This document shows, piece after piece, positions 58,032-64,000 of a DNA stretch of 64,000 bases. The notes beneath the pieces were generated by a model. It was not told the DNA's origin and searched no databases. It was given only the letters and a program-made list of their open reading frames with translations. The DNA is from Kosakonia quasisacchari. Lineage in GTDB: Bacteria > Pseudomonadota > Gammaproteobacteria > Enterobacterales > Enterobacteriaceae. The DNA lies in assembly GCF_004331415.1 (NCBI RefSeq), contig NZ_SJOP01000012.1, positions 1 through 64,000 on the forward strand, in the 5' to 3' direction. The first letter of the stretch is position 1. Every line of letters begins with the position of its first letter. The position numbers were made by a program, and so were the translations under genes.

Positions 58032-61000
58032 TGCAGTTGCTACCGCCGGGCCGGACGGGCGGCCCTTCCCGTCTGTTTATCTTGCGTCCGGTCGCCACCA
58101 CGCTGTTGATGGTGGCGATCCTGCTTGCCGGTATTATCGGCTACCGTTTTCTGCCCGTTTCCGCGCTGCCTGAAGTCGATTACCCAACCATCCAGGTGGT
58201 GACGCTCTACCCCGGCGCCAGCCCAGATGTGGTCACTTCTGCGATCACCGCACCGCTGGAGCGCCAGTTTGGTCAGATGTCCGGCTTAAAACAGATGTCG
58301 TCGCAAAGTTCCGGCGGCGCGTCGGTGGTGACATTGCAGTTCCAGCTCAGTTTGCCGCTGGATGTCGCCGAGCAGGAAGTGCAGGCGGCGATGAATGCCG
58401 CTAACAGCCTGCTACCGTCTGATCTACCCAACCCGCCGGTCTACAGTAAAGTTAACCCGGCGGATCCACCGATTATGACACTCGCCGTCACCTCTTCTGC
58501 CATGCCAATGACCCAAGTGGAAGATATGGTGGAAACGCGCGTTGCACAGAAAATATCGCAGGTTTCTGGCGTCGGCCTGGTGACCCTGTCAGGTGGCCAG
58601 CGCCCGGCAGTGCGCGTCAAACTCAATGCCCAGGCGATTGCTGCTCTCGGGCTGACCAGCGAAACCATTCGCACCGCCATCACTAATGCCAACGTTAATT
58701 CGGCGAAAGGCAGCCTCGATGGTCCAACCCGTGCCGTCACGCTTTCCGCCAACGATCAGATGCAATCAGCCGAAGAGTATCGCCAGTTGATTGTCGCTTA
58801 TCAGAATGGTGCGCCGATCCGCCTTGGCGATATCGCGACCGTTGAACAAGGTGCCGAAAATAGCTGGCTTGGCGCATGGGCCAATAAGCAACAAGCGATT
58901 GTCATGAACGTTCAGCGCCAGCCAGGAGCAAACATTCTTAAGACCGCCGACAGCATCCGTACCCTGCTGCCGCAGTTAACTGAAAGCCTGCCAAAATCGG
59001 TCACGGTGAAAGTGCTGTCGGACAGAACCAACAACATTCGCGCGTCGGTCGACGACACCCAGTTCGAGCTGATGCTTGCGATCGCGCTGGTCGTCATGAT
59101 TATCTATGTCTTCCTGCGCAATATTCCGGCCACCATTATTCCAGGCGTTGCGGTGCCGCTGTCGCTGGTCGGAACATTCGCGGCGATGGTGTTTCTTGAT
59201 TTCTCCATCAACAACCTGACACTCATGGCGTTGACCATCGCCACCGGCTTTGTGGTCGACGACGCCATTGTGGTTATCGAGAATATCTCGCGCTACATCG
59301 AAAAAGGCGAAAAACCGCTGGCCGCCGCATTGAAAGGGGCCGGTGAAATTGGCTTTACCATTATCTCGCTGACGTTCTCGTTGATTGCGGTACTGATCCC
59401 GCTGCTATTTATGGGGGATATCGTCGGCCGCCTGTTCCGCGAATTTGCCGTCACGCTGGCAATAGCGATCCTGATTTCCGCGATTGTGTCGCTGACGCTG
59501 ACGCCGATGATGTGCGCCCGCATGCTGAGCGCCGAATCCCTGCGCAAACAGAACCGTTTTTCCCGCGCGTCGGAGCGTTTCTTCGAGCGCGTCATCGCAG
59601 GCTACGGGCGGTTACTGAGTAAAGTGTTGAACCACCCGTGGCTGACGCTGAGCGTGGCGGTCGGGACACTGTTGTTGTCTATCATGTTATGGGTTGTTAT
59701 TCCGAAAGGTTTCTTCCCGGTGCAGGACAACGGCATTATCCAGGGTACGTTACAGGCACCGCAATCCGCATCCTTTGCCAGCATGGCAGAGCGCCAGCGC
59801 CAGGTGGCCGATATTATCCTGCGCGATCCGGCGGTAGAAAGCCTGACCTCGTTTGTCGGTGTTGATGGCACTAACCCGTCGCTTAACAGCGCACGATTGC
59901 AAATTAATCTGAAACCGCTGGATGAGCGCGACGATCGCGTCCAGCCGGTGATTGAGCGCCTGCAACAGGCGGCGGCGAAAGTACCCGGCGTCGCACTCTA
60001 CCTGCAACCAACTCAGGATTTAACCATTGATACCACCGTTAGCCGCACGCAATATCAGTTCACCTTGCAGGCCAACTCGTTAGATGCGCTCAGTACTTGG
60101 GTACCACAACTGGTAAGTAAACTACAGGCGCTGCCGCAACTGGCGGATGTCAGCAGCGACTGGCAAGACAAAGGCCTGGTAGCGTATGTGAATGTCGATC
60201 GCGACAGCGCCAGCCGCCTTGGCATTAACATGGCGGATGTGGATAACGCCCTTTATAACGCGTTCGGTCAGCGGTTAATCTCCACCATTTATACCCAGGC
60301 AAACCAGTATCGCGTGGTGCTGGAACACGACACGGCGCAAACGCCGGGGCTTTCCGCGCTGGACAACATCCGCCTGACCAGTACCGATGGCGGCATCGTG
60401 CCGCTCTCGTCGATTGCTAAAGTGGAGCAACGCTACGCCCCGCTGAGCATCAACCATCTGGATCAATTCCCGTCGACCACGATTTCCTTCAACGTGGCGG
60501 AGGGGTATTCGCTCGGCGATGCGGTGCAAGCGGTGCTGGATAGCGAGAAAACGCTTAACTTCCCGACGGACATCACCACGCAATTCCAGGGCAGCACGCT
60601 GGCGTTCCAGGCGGCGCTTGGCAGCACCATCTGGCTGATTGTTGCGGCCGTCGCGGCGATGTATATCGTGCTCGGCGTGCTGTACGAGAGCTTTATTCAC
60701 CCCATCACCATCCTGTCGACATTGCCAACGGCAGGCGTTGGCGCACTGCTGGCGCTGATGGTTTCCGGCAGTGAACTGGATGTGATTGCCATCATTGGCA
60801 TTATTTTGCTTATCGGTATCGTCAAGAAAAACGCCATCATGATGATTGACTTCGCCCTCGCCGCCGAGCGCGAAGAGGGTATGTCGCCACGCGATGCGAT
60901 TTTCCAGGCCTGTTTACTGCGTTTTCGCCCGATATTAATGACCACGCTGGCGGCACTACTTGGCGCGTTACCGCTAATGCTGAGCACCGGCGTCGGCGCA

Positions 61001-61153
61001 GAATTACGCCGTCCACTGGGCATTGGCATGGTCGGTGGTTTGCTGGTGAGTCAGGTGCTGACGCTCTTTACGACGCCGGTGATTTACCTGTTGTTCGATC
61101 GCCTGTCGCTGGCGGTGAAAAAGCGTTTCCCGCGCCGTGAAGAGGAGGCGTAA
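58031..61153 (+). CDS. mdtB: Multidrug efflux RND transporter subunit MdtB
   Basis: Inner-membrane proton-driven pump subunit that works as a heteromultimer with MdtC. The 1040 residues equal E. coli MdtB. It has the RND layout of twelve membrane segments with two large periplasmic loops. The proton-relay aspartates of TM4 are in [13 protein letters not shown] (about residue 410) and the TM10 lysine is in [14 protein letters not shown]. It starts at an ATG overlapping the mdtA stop (TGATG) and ends directly before mdtC. Confidence 0.97.
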   Translation: MQLLPPGRTGGPSRLFILRPVATTLLMVAILLAGIIGYRFLPVSALPEVDYPTIQVVTLYPGASPDVVTSAITAPLERQFGQMSGLKQMSSQSSGGASVVTLQFQLSLPLDVAEQEVQAAMNAANSLLPSDLPNPPVYSKVNPADPPIMTLAVTSSAMPMTQVEDMVETRVAQKISQVSGVGLVTLSGGQRPAVRVKLNAQAIAALGLTSETIRTAITNANVNSAKGSLDGPTRAVTLSANDQMQSAEEYRQLIVAYQNGAPIRLGDIATVEQGAENSWLGAWANKQQAIVMNVQRQPGANILKTADSIRTLLPQLTESLPKSVTVKVLSDRTNNIRASVDDTQFELMLAIALVVMIIYVFLRNIPATIIPGVAVPLSLVGTFAAMVFLDFSINNLTLMALTIATGFVVDDAIVVIENISRYIEKGEKPLAAALKGAGEIGFTIISLTFSLIAVLIPLLFMGDIVGRLFREFAVTLAIAILISAIVSLTLTPMMCARMLSAESLRKQNRFSRASERFFERVIAGYGRLLSKVLNHPWLTLSVAVGTLLLSIMLWVVIPKGFFPVQDNGIIQGTLQAPQSASFASMAERQRQVADIILRDPAVESLTSFVGVDGTNPSLNSARLQINLKPLDERDDRVQPVIERLQQAAAKVPGVALYLQPTQDLTIDTTVSRTQYQFTLQANSLDALSTWVPQLVSKLQALPQLADVSSDWQDKGLVAYVNVDRDSASRLGINMADVDNALYNAFGQRLISTIYTQANQYRVVLEHDTAQTPGLSALDNIRLTSTDGGIVPLSSIAKVEQRYAPLSINHLDQFPSTTISFNVAEGYSLGDAVQAVLDSEKTLNFPTDITTQFQGSTLAFQAALGSTIWLIVAAVAAMYIVLGVLYESFIHPITILSTLPTAGVGALLALMVSGSELDVIAIIGIILLIGIVKKNAIMMIDFALAAEREEGMSPRDAIFQACLLRFRPILMTTLAALLGALPLMLSTGVGAELRRPLGIGMVGGLLVSQVLTLFTTPVIYLLFDRLSLAVKKRFPRREEEA

Positions 61154-64000
61154 GTGAAGTTTTTCGCCCTCTTCATTTACCGCCCGGTGGCGACGATTTT
61201 GATTTCGCTCGCCATTACGCTGTGCGGCATTCTCGGCTTCCGGCTGCTGCCGGTCGCCCCGCTGCCGCAGGTCGATTTCCCGGTGATTATGGTTAGCGCC
61301 TCACTGCCGGGTGCGTCGCCGGAAACCATGGCCTCCTCCGTGGCGACACCGCTTGAGCGCTCACTCGGGCGCATTGCCGGGGTCAGCGAAATGACCTCAT
61401 CCAGCTCGCTGGGCAGCACGCGTATTATTCTTGAGTTTAATTTCGACCGCGATATCAACGGCGCGGCGCGCGATGTACAGGCGGCGATTAACGCCGCGCA
61501 AAACCTGTTACCAAGCGGCATGCCATCCCGCCCAACCTATCGCAAAGCGAATCCGTCGGCTGCGCCGATCATGATTTTGACGCTCACCTCGGACACCTAT
61601 TCGCAAGGGCAGTTGTATGACTTCGCCTCGACGCAACTGGCGCAAACTATTTCGCAGATTGATGGCGTCGGCGATGTCGACATTGGTGGCAGTTCGCTGC
61701 CCGCCGTGCGCGTGGATTTAAACCCGCAGGCGCTGTTTAACCAGGGCGTGTCGCTGGATTCGGTACGCACAGCAATCAGCAACGCCAACGTGCGCAAACC
61801 GCAGGGCGCAGTGGAAGACGGCGCGCAACGCTGGCAGGTGCAAACCAATGATGAGCTGAAAACCGCCGCCGAGTACCAACCATTAATCATCCACTACAAA
61901 AACGGCTCCGCCGTGCGCTTAAGCGATGTCGCGAAGGTCACTGACTCGGTGCAGGACGTGCGCAACGCCGGGATGACCAATGCGAAGCCCGCCATTTTGC
62001 TGATGATCCGCAAACTGCCGGAAGCCAATATTATTCAGACGGTGGACAGTATTCGCGCGCGTCTGCCCGGCTTGCAGCAAACGATTCCTGCGGCGATCGA
62101 TTTGCAAATCGCCCAGGATCGCTCACCGACGATTCGCGCTTCGCTAGCAGAGGTCGAACAGACACTGGTTATCTCGGTCGCGTTGGTGATCCTCGTGGTG
62201 TTCCTGTTTTTACGCTCAGGACGCGCAACACTGATCCCGGCAGTCGCTGTGCCCGTGTCGCTTATCGGCACCTTTGCCGCCATGTATTTATGCGGCTTTA
62301 GCCTGAATAACCTGTCGCTGATGGCGCTGACCATTGCCACCGGTTTTGTTGTCGATGATGCCATCGTGGTGCTGGAAAATATCTCGCGCCATCTGGAAGC
62401 AGGGATGAAACCGTTGCAGGCGGCGCTACAAGGCACGCGCGAAGTGGGCTTTACCGTGCTGTCGATGAGTATCTCGCTGGTAGCCGTATTCCTGCCGCTG
62501 CTGTTGATGGCAGGCTTGCCGGGGCGCTTGCTGCGTGAATTTGCCGTTACGCTGTCGGTGGCGATTGGTATTTCGCTGGTTATTTCCCTGACGCTAACGC
62601 CGATGATGTGTGGCTGGCTGTTAAAAGCGCATAAACCCCGCGAGCGCAGCCGGGAAAAAGGCTTCGGCCGTCTGCTGGTGGCGCTACAGCAGCAATATGC
62701 CCGTTCGTTGAAATGGGTGCTCAACCACGCGCGGTTAGTCGGGTTAGTGTTAATTGGCACCATTGCGCTCAATATCTGGCTCTACATTTCGATTCCGAAA
62801 ACGTTCTTCCCGGAGCAGGATACCGGCGTGCTGATGGGCGGTATTCAGGCCGATCAGAGCATTTCGTTCCAGGCAATGCGCGGCAAGTTGCAGGACTTTA
62901 TGAAGATTATCCGCGACGATCCGTCGGTGGATAATGTCACCGGTTTTACCGGCGGTTCGCGCGTAAACAGCGGCATGATGTTTATCACCCTGAAGTCCCG
63001 TAATGTCCGCCACGAAACTGCGCAACAGGTGATTGACCGTCTGCGCGGCAAGCTGGCAAAAGAGCCAGGCGCGAGCCTGTTTTTGATGGCCGTACAGGAT
63101 ATTCGCGTCGGCGGACGCCAGGCAAACGCCAGCTACCAGTTCGCCTTGCTGTCAGACTCTCTCAGCGCCTTGCGTGAATGGGAGCCCAAAATCCGTAAAG
63201 CCCTTGCCGCGCTGCCGGAACTGGCAGACGTTAACTCGGATCAGCAGGATAACGGCGCGGAAATGAATCTGGTGTACGACCGTGAAACCATGTCGCGGCT
63301 GGGTATCAGCGTCCAGGCAGCCAACAGTCTGCTGAATAATGCTTTCGGTCAACGGCAGATCTCCACTATTTACCAGCCGCTAAATCAGTACAAAGTGGTG
63401 ATGGAAGTCGACCCGCGTTACACCCAGGATGTCAGTGCGCTGGATAAGATGTACGTCATCAACAGTGACGGTAAAACAATCCCGCTATCCTATTTTGCGC
63501 ACTGGCAACCCGCTAACGCGCCGCTGTCGGTGAATCACCAAGGGTTGTCGGCGGCATCGACCATCGCCTTTAACCTGCCAACGGGCACCTCGTTATCACA
63601 AGCCAGTGATGCCATCAACCGTGCGATGACGCAGCTTGGCGTACCTTCCAGCGTGCGCGGCAGTTTTGCCGGCACCGCGCAGGTGTTCCAGGAGACGATG
63701 AACTCACAGGTCATTCTGATCCTGGCGGCAATTGCGACGGTCTATATCGTGCTGGGAATTTTGTACGAGAGCTATGTTCACCCGCTGACCATTCTCTCTA
63801 CCCTGCCCTCGGCGGGCGTGGGCGCGCTACTGGCGCTTGAGCTTTTCGGCGCGCCATTCAGTTTGATAGCGCTGATTGGCATTATGCTATTGATTGGGAT
63901 TGTAAAGAAAAACGCGATTATGATGGTCGACTTCGCCATCGAAGCACAGCGCCAGGGGAATCTCACCGCCGAAGAGGCGATTTTCCAGGCCTGCTTGTTG
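61154..64000 (+). CDS. mdtC: Multidrug efflux RND transporter subunit MdtC (3' end outside window)
   Basis: Second RND subunit of MdtABC. The frame is open from a GTG at 61154 to the window end, giving 949 of about 1025 residues. It begins [16 protein letters not shown], has [13 protein letters not shown] in TM4 and [16 protein letters not shown] in TM10, and ends at IFQACLL. The GTG start directly follows the mdtB TAA (TAAGTG), and the GAGGAGG inside the mdtB end is a strong ribosome site. The similarity to MdtB (about half the residues by eye) is that of the known pair. baeSR would be expected downstream. Confidence 0.96.
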   Translation, partial: MKFFALFIYRPVATILISLAITLCGILGFRLLPVAPLPQVDFPVIMVSASLPGASPETMASSVATPLERSLGRIAGVSEMTSSSSLGSTRIILEFNFDRDINGAARDVQAAINAAQNLLPSGMPSRPTYRKANPSAAPIMILTLTSDTYSQGQLYDFASTQLAQTISQIDGVGDVDIGGSSLPAVRVDLNPQALFNQGVSLDSVRTAISNANVRKPQGAVEDGAQRWQVQTNDELKTAAEYQPLIIHYKNGSAVRLSDVAKVTDSVQDVRNAGMTNAKPAILLMIRKLPEANIIQTVDSIRARLPGLQQTIPAAIDLQIAQDRSPTIRASLAEVEQTLVISVALVILVVFLFLRSGRATLIPAVAVPVSLIGTFAAMYLCGFSLNNLSLMALTIATGFVVDDAIVVLENISRHLEAGMKPLQAALQGTREVGFTVLSMSISLVAVFLPLLLMAGLPGRLLREFAVTLSVAIGISLVISLTLTPMMCGWLLKAHKPRERSREKGFGRLLVALQQQYARSLKWVLNHARLVGLVLIGTIALNIWLYISIPKTFFPEQDTGVLMGGIQADQSISFQAMRGKLQDFMKIIRDDPSVDNVTGFTGGSRVNSGMMFITLKSRNVRHETAQQVIDRLRGKLAKEPGASLFLMAVQDIRVGGRQANASYQFALLSDSLSALREWEPKIRKALAALPELADVNSDQQDNGAEMNLVYDRETMSRLGISVQAANSLLNNAFGQRQISTIYQPLNQYKVVMEVDPRYTQDVSALDKMYVINSDGKTIPLSYFAHWQPANAPLSVNHQGLSAASTIAFNLPTGTSLSQASDAINRAMTQLGVPSSVRGSFAGTAQVFQETMNSQVILILAAIATVYIVLGILYESYVHPLTILSTLPSAGVGALLALELFGAPFSLIALIGIMLLIGIVKKNAIMMVDFAIEAQRQGNLTAEEAIFQACLL

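Noticed and set aside
1..64000. CRISPR arrays, tRNA or rRNA genes, insertion sequences, prophage
   Set aside because: No regularly spaced direct repeats, no tRNA-like cloverleaf or rRNA stretch, and no transposase, integrase or phage-type product was seen.

Overview
The window comes from a member of the Enterobacteriaceae of the Enterobacter/Kosakonia/Citrobacter type. Evidence: the gene order ugd-gnd-O-antigen locus-galF-colanic acid operon (wza to wcaM)-yegH-asmA-dcd-udk-dgcE-alkA-yegD-mdtABC is the E. coli/Salmonella backbone order, and most products match the E. coli lengths within a few residues. The genus cannot be fixed from the sequence alone. No rRNA, tRNA, insertion sequence, prophage or CRISPR array was seen.

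Layout. (1) Positions 60-2899: ugd and gnd, the conserved right-hand border of the O-antigen locus. (2) Positions 3034-19330: an O-antigen cluster on the minus strand, transcribed rmlB-rmlD-rmlA-rmlC-aminotransferase-wzx-glycosyltransferase-wzy-acetyltransferase-glycosyltransferase-glycosyltransferase-manC-manB-wbaP. The edges have ordinary backbone composition. The middle (about 8.5-16.4 kb) is strongly AT-rich, as expected for serotype-specific genes acquired laterally. A JUMPstart/ops element precedes rmlB. The layout is that of Salmonella rfb clusters: WbaP starts the unit with Gal-1-P, GDP-mannose and dTDP-rhamnose are made in the locus, and a WecE-type transaminase adds a 4-amino-4,6-dideoxyhexose. 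With WbaP plus three transferases the simplest prediction is a four-sugar, Wzx/Wzy-made, acetylated repeat. (3) Positions 19740-43465: galF and the complete colanic acid operon, all 20 genes wza-wzb-wzc-wcaA-B-C-D-E-F-gmd-fcl-gmm-wcaI-cpsB-cpsG-wcaJ-wzxC-wcaK-wcaL-wcaM, with its own JUMPstart/ops element and an RcsAB-like box in a long leader. Several strong hairpins lie inside the operon. (4) Positions 44159-50440: yegH, then a DeoR-type regulator divergent from a NudK-like Nudix hydrolase (an insertion relative to the E. coli order), then asmA, dcd and udk on the minus strand. (5) Positions 50794-64000: the diguanylate cyclase dgcE, alkA, the Hsp70-like yegD and the RND efflux operon mdtABC, with mdtC running off the window.

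Two export systems of the Wzx/Wzy type sit side by side and draw on the same precursors. The locus carries two manC/manB pairs, one of Salmonella rfbM/rfbK type in the O-antigen cluster and one of cpsB/cpsG type in the colanic acid operon, and two initiating phosphoglycosyltransferases (WbaP and WcaJ). Both operons appear to depend on RfaH through their ops sites, while only the colanic acid operon shows an RcsAB-like site.

The least ordinary items are the composition of the O-antigen cluster, a four-cysteine motif shared by one O-antigen glycosyltransferase and WcaC, a roughly 140-170 bp imperfect palindrome between dgcE and alkA, helically phased TGCACG repeats between the DeoR and Nudix genes, and a 467 bp empty AT-rich gap inside the O-antigen cluster. 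Nothing in the window is clearly a wholly new system.
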